DNA from: Hyaloscypha bicolor E
Taxonomy: Eukaryota; Ascomycota; Leotiomycetes; Helotiales; Hyaloscyphaceae
Length of the DNA stretch: 64,000 bases
Reading direction: 5' to 3'
NCBI RefSeq assembly: GCF_002865645.1
Contig: NW_020194619.1
Coordinates: forward strand, 248,001-312,000
The position numbers were made by a program, and so were the translations under genes. Positions 12,105-23,226 of the stretch are shown here, one piece after another. Below the pieces are notes generated by a model. That model did not search any database, had not been told where the DNA came from, and saw nothing but the letters and a program-made list of their open reading frames with translations. The stretch's first letter is position 1. Every line of letters starts with the position of its first letter.

Positions 12105-13112
12105 ATGGCTACCTGGCTCTCGGAAGATTTGTGGGACGGAATTGAGGATATAATGAAGGCTTCTCGCCTCCCAGATCGATCATCAGCTCAGCACACAACA
12201 CTCAGAGCATCTTCCAATCCTCATATCAGAGAAACACAAATCACAACCACAACCACGGGAGCTCTTCCCTCTTCCCTCTTCGGGTACGATATCATGGCCC
12301 CCCTTGGAGAGAGCCGTAAGGCTTCCAACGCTCTACCCCGCCGAAACGATACACCTCGAAAGAAGCCCAACATGGACAACGAGGACGAGGAGAACAATCA
12401 TAGCGAAATGGGCCCCGAGGAAGAGGAGATCCCCAGCGAGAAAGACCCCCTCGAGAGCCTCGAGAGCCTCGACCGTGACATGCAGTTGGTTTATCAAGCA
12501 TATCCCGGACTCACGGGTAAAAGTTGGGCTACGATCTGCGCGGCAGCTTCTGCAAAACCTGCTGCAAAAGCTACTACAAACCGTGATGGAGGCGCTGCTA
12601 CAAACAGTGCGATCCCTGGAGATGCCCAAAACCCCATTATCCAACCCGCCAGTGCCGATAGACCTCAACTCACTCAGAATCCTGCCAACCCTGCCAAGCC
12701 GAAGCTGGACGAGGTTGATATTTATGTCAAGCTTTGGAACAAGATCGGTGATGAATTTCCAATCTCCGGCGGCCAGGAGGCTTTGCGGATCAAGCTCGAC
12801 TCGACCTATGGTGACCTCGAGGAAAAGCTCAAGATGCACATCCGCGAAAGCGAGGAGAGACACAGAAAGGCTCAACTTGCCGGTAACTTCCACCTGGGTG
12901 TTTATTGGTCCAACGAGCACGAGGTACATGCGATCAATGCTATCTTGGAGCCAGGTGCTTGGGACAATTCTGTCACCGAACCTGGTATGGGAGGAGTCAG
13001 GGTCGATTGGGAGAACTGCAAGAGTACTCTTGCTTTGATGGAGAGAATGCATGGACTGCCCACCATGAACGTCGTCATCAAACCCAAGGAGGATTGGTCT
13101 GATAGGAAGTAA
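12105..13112 (+). CDS. Unrecognised acidic low-complexity protein
   Basis: A single open frame of 335 residues starting MATWLSEDLWDGIEDIMK. Residues 85-125 are strongly acidic (DNEDEENN, EEEEIPSEKDPLESLESL). An Ala/Pro/Asn-rich stretch follows at about 145-200. The C-terminal third (YVKLWNKIGDEFPISGG to WSDRK) looks folded and helical. No signal peptide or membrane segment. I do not recognise the family. The whole length is open without a stop and codon use resembles its neighbours, so a real gene is likely. It follows the RecQ gene by 289 bp on the same strand; no functional link is evident. Confidence 0.65.
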   Translation: MATWLSEDLWDGIEDIMKASRLPDRSSAQHTTLRASSNPHIRETQITTTTTGALPSSLFGYDIMAPLGESRKASNALPRRNDTPRKKPNMDNEDEENNHSEMGPEEEEIPSEKDPLESLESLDRDMQLVYQAYPGLTGKSWATICAAASAKPAAKATTNRDGGAATNSAIPGDAQNPIIQPASADRPQLTQNPANPAKPKLDEVDIYVKLWNKIGDEFPISGGQEALRIKLDSTYGDLEEKLKMHIRESEERHRKAQLAGNFHLGVYWSNEHEVHAINAILEPGAWDNSVTEPGMGGVRVDWENCKSTLALMERMHGLPTMNVVIKPKEDWSDRK

Positions 13113-13985
13113 TTGGCACTATGGACGGAGGTCGAATGATTGGCAAGACATCAGGAATGGGAGCGATAGGAGTTCCTGACATTGGCCCCCCACATACGCC
13201 TTGCTTCGCATTGCATTGGAAGGAGAGAATTGAAATGTACGATACCTGATCAACAGGAGGGATCAACACACTCATTTTGCACCATCATGTAAACTAGCAA
13301 CCAGAACCCTTCAATGGCATCCTTTTGCCATTGCTTTACATCTCAATGCTTATGTGAATCTTTTTTGTGTTATGATTTTATTTTCGCTATGGTGCCGACT
13401 GGCTACAAACATTCCACCCGTCCTCATAGTTTGCTGCCAGCTTTGAATAGGAAGAGCACCATCTTGATGTAGAAGTGCTTGCTTTTTGGAAAGGAAAATT
13501 AATGTGGCACCTAGTAGTGCAGGTCCCAATTGGGGTACATGAAGTCAAATGCCAATGCCAGCGGGGTATCAACGCACTTTCCATAATCATCAGCCATCAA
13601 TCATTTCCGTTGCTAAGAAGAAGAGAAAAGAAATTATCTGGGGTATCAACGCAGGGTTCGGAATGAATCAGCAATGAACTCCGTCGAAATCAAATGAAAA
13701 GAGAACATCCGGGGTATCACCGCGCTCTTCATAATTATCAGTCGTCCATGAACTCCGCCGCAAGGCAACAAAGAAAAAGGAAATCGAATCCAACACGATG
13801 CTCCAACCAAGCGTCTGGCAATACCGGAAGAAAACTCTCCAAGTTGCGCAAAGTTGCGGTCTGTCGCATCCGCCGTCATCCAAGCTCCATATCCCCAACC
13901 AAGCTCGCACCATCCAAAGACAGGCCAAGCAACTTCACCTCCAAAGCCAGATACAGCACGTTCAGCGCCCAAGAGATCTGGTCCA
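13113..13985. other. Intergenic region between convergent genes
   Basis: No gene supported. It contains the three-copy imperfect repeat listed separately at 13563-13790. Confidence 0.5.
13563..13790. repeat. Diverged direct repeat, about 71-77 bp period, three copies
   Basis: The core GGGGTATCA(A/C)CGC occurs at 13563, 13640 and 13711. Each core is followed by a similar ATAAT/GAATCATCAG stretch and a purine-rich AAGAAAAG-type end. GAACTCCG(T/C)CG recurs in copies 2 and 3. A weaker GGGGTACATGAAGTCAAATG near 13533 may be a fourth, decayed copy. Not a coding repeat. Confidence 0.6.
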
Positions 13986-15812
13986 TCACTTGGTAGTCCC
14001 AGCATGTTGAATGTTGATGTCGCCATACGAGATATAGCCCCTGCGAATGCGGTAAAAGAAGTGGTTTGTGATAACCCTTTCAGTGAATTTCATGAGATTA
14101 TCAATGCACTGTTGGTTTCTCAGATCCTTGTAAGTATCGGAGAATTCCTTGCCATGCCTATCCAATGCTCCTGGAACCTCCCATTCGTGCAATGGGGCGG
14201 GAGCCAGCACGCGCAACTTTTCGATAATCCCGTCGGTCATCTCAGTGTACTCCGGAATGAATAAGCCCTTCCAGATGTGACCAGAGAAGTCACGGAGGAA
14301 AGACGGATCCAGGAGTTGAATCGTCTGTACGATCTTGTGGTGGCTGTGACCTCGGCTCCAAAGCCAGAGGATGATGCTGTGGGATGGCTTGTGAGTTCGA
14401 GGGGGTTGCATCCAATCCGTTCGGGCAGGGCGGTCATAGTCGCGCGGGTTGTAGTCTGGGTCAGCCTCGGGTCCCTCCCATCTAGGAATCTTCAGATCCT
14501 CGAGTTCTTCCAGCAAATCCTCGTCAGAGCAGTTGACTGAAATCTTGTAGTAGTCGGAGAGATTGGCAGGGTCGTCGTACGCATAGGTGGGATCCTTCAT
14601 GATATGAAGACTATTCGATTCAAGGCCGAGATACTTAATTAAGTCCTTGCGCTTGGGCGGGATTTCATACTCTTCCTCGAGCTCCTCGAGATATGGCTCC
14701 TCTCCATCAAGTTGTTCCTCTCTATCGGTCTCAAGTGCAGCTGCAAGTGCTTCACGATTCTCTTGAGGGACGGGAGTGGAAGGGGGAACACGGTAGTGGC
14801 GGAGACGTTCAATTGTGTCCATATCAGCGCCCTTCATCTTGAGAAGTTGCGCAGTGGTGATGACTTTGAAGAGATCTCGGTTGGTCGGGTCTTCTTCACC
14901 TTCGTGTGCGTTATTGACCCAACGAGAGATGCCTTCCGTTTGTTCTTCCGGCATGTCGTACGTGACGATAGGATAGTACACGGGATCAGGGGTTGCGGGT
15001 CGTGGAAATCTATTGCTGATAAAATTGCGAAGGTTGTTGGAAATTGACTTGGTAGTTGTCAAGAACATCGATGCTTGCCTCTTCATTCTGGACGGAGAAG
15101 ACACTCCATGATTATCGGTGCGATCACTTCGAGGAGTTTGCGTAATTGGCTTCGAAACCTCGCGAATGTTGCCATAGCTCGTCTTCCGAAGACTGACTTT
15201 GGTAATTGTGTTTCGTAACCGACTTAACATGTCGTCAAGATTCTGCTTTGGCTCTTGGAAGAGCTCATCAACCTTCTCCTTAGATTGTTGAAGAATCTTA
15301 TTGATATTCTTAACGGTCTTCGAGTGTTGAATCGACACCTTAGACTGCTTAAGCATCCCGTCGAGGTTCTTGAAAGTCTCAGATTGTTGAATGGACTCTC
15401 TAATCTGCTCGAATTTAGATTTCGGCGACTGGATAACATGTGCAAGAGTTGGAACGAAACCCCAGTTTCTCCTAGTGACGTCGATATCGTTGACTTCGAT
15501 AGTGTATCCAATATCTCTGCGCGGACCATCATAGTCTGTTGCAATGATGGAGGCATCGTCTCGTGCGACCTCGATATTGAACTCACAGTTGATTCCGCAG
15601 GGAACCATTCCGGATGCGGTCTCGTGGCGGGAACGGAGAGGGAGGCATTTGAGGTTTGACCAGAAAATCGTCACATGTGGACCGTCTGGCCATGGAATTT
15701 CCATCCTGACCAACCCAGTGAGTGTCTGTGCAAGGATAAGGGCAAAATTAAGGGTGTGTAGGGGCTTCAGAGATGCGAGGGCTATTAGAGGAAGAGGTCG
15801 AAGTAGGTACAC
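13986..15812 (-). CDS. Unrecognised protein with N-terminal hydrophobic segment and coiled-coil-like repeats
   Basis: A single exon of up to 608 residues. The first 33 residues (MYLLRPLPLIALASLKPL and on) are hydrophobic; an alternative start at residue 37 (15704, MEIPWPDGPH) would remove them. Residues 37-120 look globular (CGINCEFNIEVARDD). Residues 130-200 repeat a helical unit around Q-S-K/E: IQQSETFKNLDGMLKQSK, IQHSKTVKNINKILQQSK, LFQEPKQNLDDML. A Ser/Arg-rich linker follows. The C-terminal half is acidic (EEPYLEELEEEYEIPP) and ends with a helical segment. No family recognised. It ends 873 bp from the convergent acidic-protein gene. Confidence 0.7.
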   Translation of the reverse strand: MYLLRPLPLIALASLKPLHTLNFALILAQTLTGLVRMEIPWPDGPHVTIFWSNLKCLPLRSRHETASGMVPCGINCEFNIEVARDDASIIATDYDGPRRDIGYTIEVNDIDVTRRNWGFVPTLAHVIQSPKSKFEQIRESIQQSETFKNLDGMLKQSKVSIQHSKTVKNINKILQQSKEKVDELFQEPKQNLDDMLSRLRNTITKVSLRKTSYGNIREVSKPITQTPRSDRTDNHGVSSPSRMKRQASMFLTTTKSISNNLRNFISNRFPRPATPDPVYYPIVTYDMPEEQTEGISRWVNNAHEGEEDPTNRDLFKVITTAQLLKMKGADMDTIERLRHYRVPPSTPVPQENREALAAALETDREEQLDGEEPYLEELEEEYEIPPKRKDLIKYLGLESNSLHIMKDPTYAYDDPANLSDYYKISVNCSDEDLLEELEDLKIPRWEGPEADPDYNPRDYDRPARTDWMQPPRTHKPSHSIILWLWSRGHSHHKIVQTIQLLDPSFLRDFSGHIWKGLFIPEYTEMTDGIIEKLRVLAPAPLHEWEVPGALDRHGKEFSDTYKDLRNQQCIDNLMKFTERVITNHFFYRIRRGYISYGDINIQHAGTTK

Positions 15813-16379
15813 ACGATCTACTGAATAGATCTAGATTTACAAAATAAAACCGGCAGAATCAAGCGAGAGTGTGGACGCTAGTTTAGCGTATTTTGATAGC
15901 ATACAAAAGCAGCACTGGGAGGGGAAGAGATAGCCATTATCTCCCCTTACGGCCCGAGATATCCTCGTTCTCCCGTGCAGACTTCGTAAAAAATGAGTAG
16001 ATTTGCGTCATTGCAAGCATTACCGGACGAGTATTGACTTCTGAGATCAGTACTCATCACAAAAATATTTCGTTTCCTAAGATTGGGAGAGGATCGGCCA
16101 CACGGTGATGGAAAGTGAGCCGCCGTTGCGCTTAGTGAGGCAGGCAGAAGCATACAAGTCCGCTTTGCTTTCAGGAGCTCAGCTTTACAGCAACATGAAA
16201 TTCTTAGAGTCTCATATGACATGCTGGATTTGGCCCTTTTCTCCATATTTCGCAATGCGCTAAGTTCAACTCCAAGTTTTCACAACATAGAGAATCTACT
16301 ACGCTCCGTACTGACGGAGGTGAACCATGTGTAGAATCCATCGCCGCCTGTTACCGACTTGTCGGTGCTTCCTTTCGCT

Positions 16380-16625
16380 TTCACCGAAGCGCTAATAAAG
16401 GCGGCCAACAACGAAGTGAAGCTATCCTCATGTCCTACTAACGTGTCTGAGCCTCCCCTTTATTTACCGAGGCGCTAATGAAGGCGGTGAACAACGAAGC
16501 GAAGTTATCTCCGTGTTCTACTAACGCGTCGGACCTGCCTTTTACTTTTGCCTGGGACTACTTCGACACATGTTCACCGCCTTCAATAGCGTACTGGACA
16601 ATAGCTTCACCGCCTTCACAAGCGT
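16380..16625. repeat. 83-bp direct repeat with adjacent inverted pieces
   Basis: Copies at about 16380-16462 and 16463-16545 share ACCGA(A/G)GCGCTAAT(A/G), AAGGCGG..AACAACGAAG and CTACTAACG(T/C)GTC. Just downstream, TTCACCGCCTTCAATAGCG (from 16573) and TTCACCGCCTTCACAAGCG (from 16606) are inverted versions of CGCTAATGAAGGCGGTGAA. The arrangement could fold into a hairpin or mark a decayed inverted-repeat element. Confidence 0.6.
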
Positions 16626-16675
16626 TATAAGGATAACGTTACTTGAACAAACGGCTTCGGCTAAAAAGGGGGTGA

Positions 16676-17140
16676 AATAGTGAGAATCTCAGATGAGGAG
16701 CTGGCATTGACAATATTCCTAATTCGGCCATAGGACGCCACATTGCCGAACTCTTCTACGTGCAGGAATATGAGGATACTGACACGATTGCAAAGCCATG
16801 GCCATCAAAATCTGAATTTAGGAACAATAGCAGGGAAGGTGCACAATGGTGGAGATCTCAATTCAAGAGCTGGTGTTGAAAAATTTCCTAATCGGGCTTA
16901 GAAGCAGCAAATTGCCGACTTCTTCTACGAGCTGCAATACGAGGAAAACCGCACACTTGCAAGGCCATAGTCACCATAAATAGGGAACAGAAGCAGTCCA
17001 AGGAAGGGTGGTGAAGATTCAAGAGCTGTGTTGACAGATATCCGCTTTCGGCTAAGAGGAAGCCTAGCGTCAGCATCCTTGCAAGGGGAGGAATACGAGA
17101 AGCATCACACACTTGCAGCATCATGATCATCATGACCGGA
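16676..17140. repeat. Three diverged tandem units of about 170 bp
   Basis: Units start near 16676, 16848 and 17013. Shared landmarks are (C/A)AAGAGCTG..TTGA, TTCCTAAT(T/C)GGG, ATTGCCGA..TTCTACG, and GA(G/C)GA..AC..CACTTGCA. The last copy is shortened. Divergence is substantial, so they are old. Confidence 0.5.
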
Positions 17141-17233
17141 GAATACGGGACGACATCAAAACACGCAAAGCAAATCAAGAAATATGTGTACAGCTCTATT
17201 GGAGGAAAGGACATGCGATCTATCCGTGGATCT

Positions 17234-19349
<2,116 letters not shown>

Positions 19350-19385
19350 AATAATTTTTGGGCCCCACATTTTCTGCGCGCTAGC
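19350..19385 (+). repeat. Left arm of inverted repeat enclosing the NLR gene
   Basis: GGCCCCACATTTTCTGC followed by GCGCTAGC (19361-19385) matches the reverse complement of 23188-23212 at 23 of 25 positions; both differences are G/A transitions. An AATAATTTTT stretch outside the core (19350-19359) also has its counterpart at 23217-23226. Confidence 0.7.
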
Positions 19386-19790
19386 TGAATCCTAGTCCCT
19401 TGCATCAGCTTTACTGCTGTAGAGCGTTACACGAGAAATGTATGTCATTGCCTGAGAATTCCTCCGCATCCAGCAGACATCGAAGTTAACTTTAGTGTCG
19501 CATGAGACATTAACTTCTGCTTGAGGTGAGGACTAAAGATTCTGGCACGTGCCAATGGCTCGCTGACATCTACTAACAGAAATACATAGCTTTAGGAATA
19601 TTGAGCAAAGCTGCTAGAATATTCTAGATTTGCTAATCTAGTGCGTTTACAAATCACACAATAGCAATTTTAGTATTAGGTTATAATATAAAATAATTAA
19701 CTCCCCCAAGCCCCTCTTTATTAAAGTTATAAAAATATATAAAATAGGAATTACTCAACAACTTTAACATATTCATTACCTACCACTATG
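19386..19790. other. AT-rich spacer downstream of the NLR gene
   Basis: 405 bp without a gene. The part at 19600-19785 is markedly AT-rich, possibly mild RIP. Confidence 0.4.
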
Positions 19791-22778
19791 TCAAGCCCCT
19801 TCTTGACCAGCAGCTAGCAGCTTAACTACGTCGACGTGCCCGCTCCAAGAGGCCCAGTATAGTGGCGTCCGTCCAACCTGATCAGCTGCATTCACATCGG
19901 CCCCCTTCTCGAGCAGTAGCTTGACAATATTAACGTGCCCGCTCCAAGAGGCCCAGCGTAGTGGCGTCCGTCCAACCTGATCAGCTGCATTCACATCGGC
20001 CCCCTTCTCGAGCAGTAGCTTGACAACGTCGACGTGCCCGTTCCCAGAGGCCCAGTATAGTGGCGTCTGTCCAAACTGATCAGCTGCATTCACATCGGCC
20101 CCCTTCTCGAGCAGTAGCTTGACAATATTAACGTGCCCGCTCCAAGAGGCCCAGCGTAGTGGCGTCCGTCCAACCTGATCAGCTGCATTCACATCGGCCC
20201 CCTTCTCGAGCAGTAGCTTGACAACGTCGACGTGCCCGTTCCCAGAGGCCCAGCGTAGTGGCGTCTGTCCAACCTGATCAGCTGCATTCACATCGGCCCC
20301 CTTCTCGAGCAGTAGCTTGACAATATTGACGTGCCCGTTCCCAGAGGCCCAGTATAGTGGCGTCTGTCCAAACTGATCAGCTGCATTCACATCGGCCCCC
20401 TTCTCGAGCAGTAGCTTGACAATATTAACGTGCCCGCTCTCAGAGGCCCAGCGTAGTGGCGTCTGTCCGTCCTGTTCAGCTGCATTCACATCGGCCCCCT
20501 TCTCGAGTAGTAGCTTGACAACGTCGATGTGCCCGTTCCCAGAGGCCCAGTATAGTGGCGTCTGTCCGTCCTGATCAGCTGCATTCACATCGGCCCCCTT
20601 CTCGAGCAGTAGCTTGACAATAGCCTTAATCCCAAAGTATGCTACCAAATGTAATCCTATTATTTCCTTTGGGAAATTTTGGCTATACCTCGGCTTTGTT
20701 GAGTGCTCTTTCAGGGCAAATAATACTTGGTTCGATGCCTCTACTTGAGCTTTTCTCTCAAGAAAGCTACTGACTTCGGGAATTAATATAGAAGCCGCTC
20801 GAGCATGGTGTCCCCAGTTATGGGAGGCGTAATCGTATAGCTTATATAATTGAAGCCGCTTCTCAAACTTGTCGTCTGTTTGACATAATCCGCTCTCGAA
20901 TACGTTAAACGAAAGGTATGTAATGCAGGTTATCGTTATCTCGCTCTCCGCTTGTGGGAACCATTGGCTTTTCGTTCGCTCGAAGTATTCTTGCGTTGTA
21001 TAGTGAACTAACCGGATAATCCTGCTTTCTTCATCAATAGTAACTAATCCAGCACACACTGAGACCATGTCTTCTACTCGACATAGATTCTCTTCATCAA
21101 GTTGCGACTCTTCAGGCTCCACAGCAAGGGCATGCTCAAGTTCAGAGGTAGTCAGCGGCCTTTTTGCACACGTAATCCATGAGAGGACTTGTTTTGCAAG
21201 CTCTTCTTCGTCTATTAGCTGACCTTCAATTCTCTCCATAGCGTCCTTATATGCGTGGTCATATGCTTCGGATCCGGTTGGGAGCTTTTTCAAAGCGGTA
21301 CGGATAGCCTTGGGGGATTTTTTCCCTTTTAATGAATCAAGATAAAGCTGTACAAGTAAGAACCTACGGGATGTAAGAGTTAGTCAATAAGATATTGGGG
21401 ATTACACACATCCCATTAACTGCCTTTGTAATATTAGTCTTGATTTCGTCTTGCAGATCTGAACTGCGAAGCACATATCCGGGCAGCTGTGACATATAAC
21501 CATCTAGATACCTTTGTACGTCTTGATTGCTTGCCCGGATCTCTAACCGCAAGCCTTCATCGAACTTTTCAGCAATTTCTGGAATAGACCTTGAGGTCGT
21601 AAAGAGGTTTGCTCCAGTCTTGGTTTGGAGGTTAAATATCTCTGATAGGAACTTCTCGCGGCAGCCATAAGATGCTTGGCACTCATCAAGTGCATCAATA
21701 ATAACAAAGACTCGAGAATATAAGGTAGCCACAGCCTGGAGAGATCTAGAAATTTCGTCAAGGGATGGCCGTGTCCGTTTAGTCTTATGTCGATTATAAA
21801 GATCTTTCACAGTACCTGGCAGAGACGGCTGGCTCTCAGATAATTGCTTGAGTAAGCTTGTGAGCAAGTCGTCGATCTTCTGCTCATCTTGACGCCGGAA
21901 GTTGCAGTAGATATACGTAATGCCAACAGTCGGGTCGGTGGAAAACCGTGTAGTGAGCTCTTCTACTACAATCGATGTGAGAATTGTCTTCCCAGCCCCA
22001 GGAATTCCTGGACAGAATAACGTCTGTTTTTTTTTCTCTCGCCAAGATTGATACTCTATGGAGTCAAGGAGCCACGTGCCAGTTCCTTTTTGTCGCCGAG
22101 TAATGAAGTCGTTTTGCTGAGAGACATAATCAATTGGGGTGAGCCAATTGAGAATGGTCTCATGCTCTCGTTGCCGCTCTCGAGTCTCTTGCTGACGTTC
22201 TTGAGCGTCCTGGCGCTCATGTAACCGCTCTACGCCATCTTTAGTTGCGAATACTGCTTGGCTAGACAAATTTAGCTCCATAGGCTCATTTAAAGAAGGA
22301 ATTCCATTTTATTATACCTGTTCACTCGTGCCAAGAACGTATTCAATAGTAGAATATTTGACAAAATCCGGCTGCGTAACTCATCAATGTCCTTTTGACC
22401 CCATCTAAATCTTTTCCACACTCTTCGAGGTTTTCCATCTATACCTTTTGCGACAGGATCTAGCTCCTTAAACTTGACTAAGATTTTATCAAGCTCTTGG
22501 AGTACACTTTGGCTATGCTTAATGACATTGCCTAGTTCCGTCTGCTGGTGGTTCGAGAGGTCACGTGCCGTCAAGATATCGTCAATATCTTGAAGCACAC
22601 TTGAAAGACTCTTAACCCTGTTAAAACTAAATAAGCACTTATTTATCGAATTTATACAAAACACTCACTCCTCGGAGATTGCCTTAAATTGGCTTGGAGC
22701 ATCAACAAACTGCTTCCGAATATTGTTTGCAAGCTGAAGGACAGCGACAAAGTCGCCAAAGCTAAAGCCAAAGCTCAT
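19791..22778 (-). CDS. NACHT-ankyrin STAND protein (fungal NOD-like receptor)
   Basis: Four exons: 22778-22669, 22617-22326, 22275-21410 and 21363-19791, giving 946 residues. Introns are 46-51 bp and keep frame; the donor of intron 2 (GTGAAC) is weak. Residues 1-130 ([19 protein letters not shown] and on) form a helical N-terminal domain of the type found on fungal STAND proteins. A Gln/Arg/Glu-rich linker leads to a NACHT domain with Walker A GIPGAGKT (about 224-231) and Walker [11 protein letters not shown] (about 323-332). A winged-helix-like region follows ([19 protein letters not shown]). From about residue 650 there is one degenerate ankyrin unit and eight nearly identical 33-residue units. 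Such proteins act in heterokaryon incompatibility and non-self sensing: repeats perceive, NACHT oligomerises, the N-terminus executes. The frame is fully intact, so the gene may be active. Confidence 0.9.
19806..20628 (-). repeat. 99-bp tandem repeat array coding ankyrin units
   Basis: Eight consecutive 99-bp units encode the consensus [15 protein letters not shown] plus GxTPLxWASxxGHx. Variation is confined to a few codons: the residue after DQ (D, F or V), Q or R before TPL, Y or R before WAS, GN, ES or WS before GH, and ID, VN or VD after it. Silent sites are nearly unchanged between units, which indicates recent duplication or gene conversion. Confidence 0.9.
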
Positions 22779-23187
22779 CGTGATGGTCAGCACCGGAGAA
22801 AGTAGGCAGAGAAGAATTATGTTGAGAGAAAGTAGAGGATAAAACAGGTCTGCCTCGCTGGCTCCACAGGACGTTGTCTGCGCTCAGCCTCCACAAGACT
22901 AAATTTTGCGCTAGACAGACTTAGGCTGGCCACGCGAAGCGGGTTAAACGTTCTATCACGTGTAGCAGCCTGCGGACCCAGGACCTTGGAGCGAGCTACT
23001 TTCGTACAGGTGGCACGTTCTCACTGAGGCCCGGGCACAGAATTGGAGCCTCAGTAAAGAATTGGCTCTTAGGAAAGGGTTTATTTCTATCAGCTAATTC
23101 CTGCCGATTTTCGACGAGTAGTGAATCCTTAAGCAGCAATCTACCTTTCAATCTGCAGTAACCCAAAATACAGCTAGCTATAATAGT
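22779..23187. other. Upstream region of the NLR gene
   Basis: About 400 bp with no gene, carrying the NLR promoter inside the inverted repeat. It is less AT-rich than the downstream side. Confidence 0.4.
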
Positions 23188-23226
23188 GCTAGTGTGCAGA
23201 AAATGTGGGGCCAAACAAAAAATTAT
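23188..23226 (-). repeat. Right arm of inverted repeat enclosing the NLR gene
   Basis: Reverse complement of this segment reads GGCCCCACATTTTCTGC then ACACTAGC, with two transitions relative to the left arm. AAAAAATTAT lies just outside. It touches the 3' end of the broken hydrolase gene. Confidence 0.7.

Larger units (their letters stand above)
15813..17233. other. Repeat-bearing intergenic region
   Basis: No gene supported in 1.4 kb. Two groups of diverged repeats fill 16380-17140 and are listed separately. 15840-16340 holds nothing I can name. Confidence 0.5.

Noticed and set aside
12304..13052. Long frames of about 240 codons on both strands over the acidic-protein gene
   Set aside because: They are shadows of the 335-codon frame, whose acidic and helical pattern is more protein-like; still, the choice rests on judgement.
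13642..13654. 13-base match to a common cDNA-synthesis adapter core (GGTATCAACGCAG)
   Set aside because: The match lies in a repeat whose other copies differ at these bases and the adapter does not continue on either side, so it is genomic coincidence rather than contamination.
19806..20628. Regular 99-bp repeats as a CRISPR-like array or satellite
   Set aside because: The repeats are coding ankyrin units in an intact frame, without spacers, and the host is eukaryotic.
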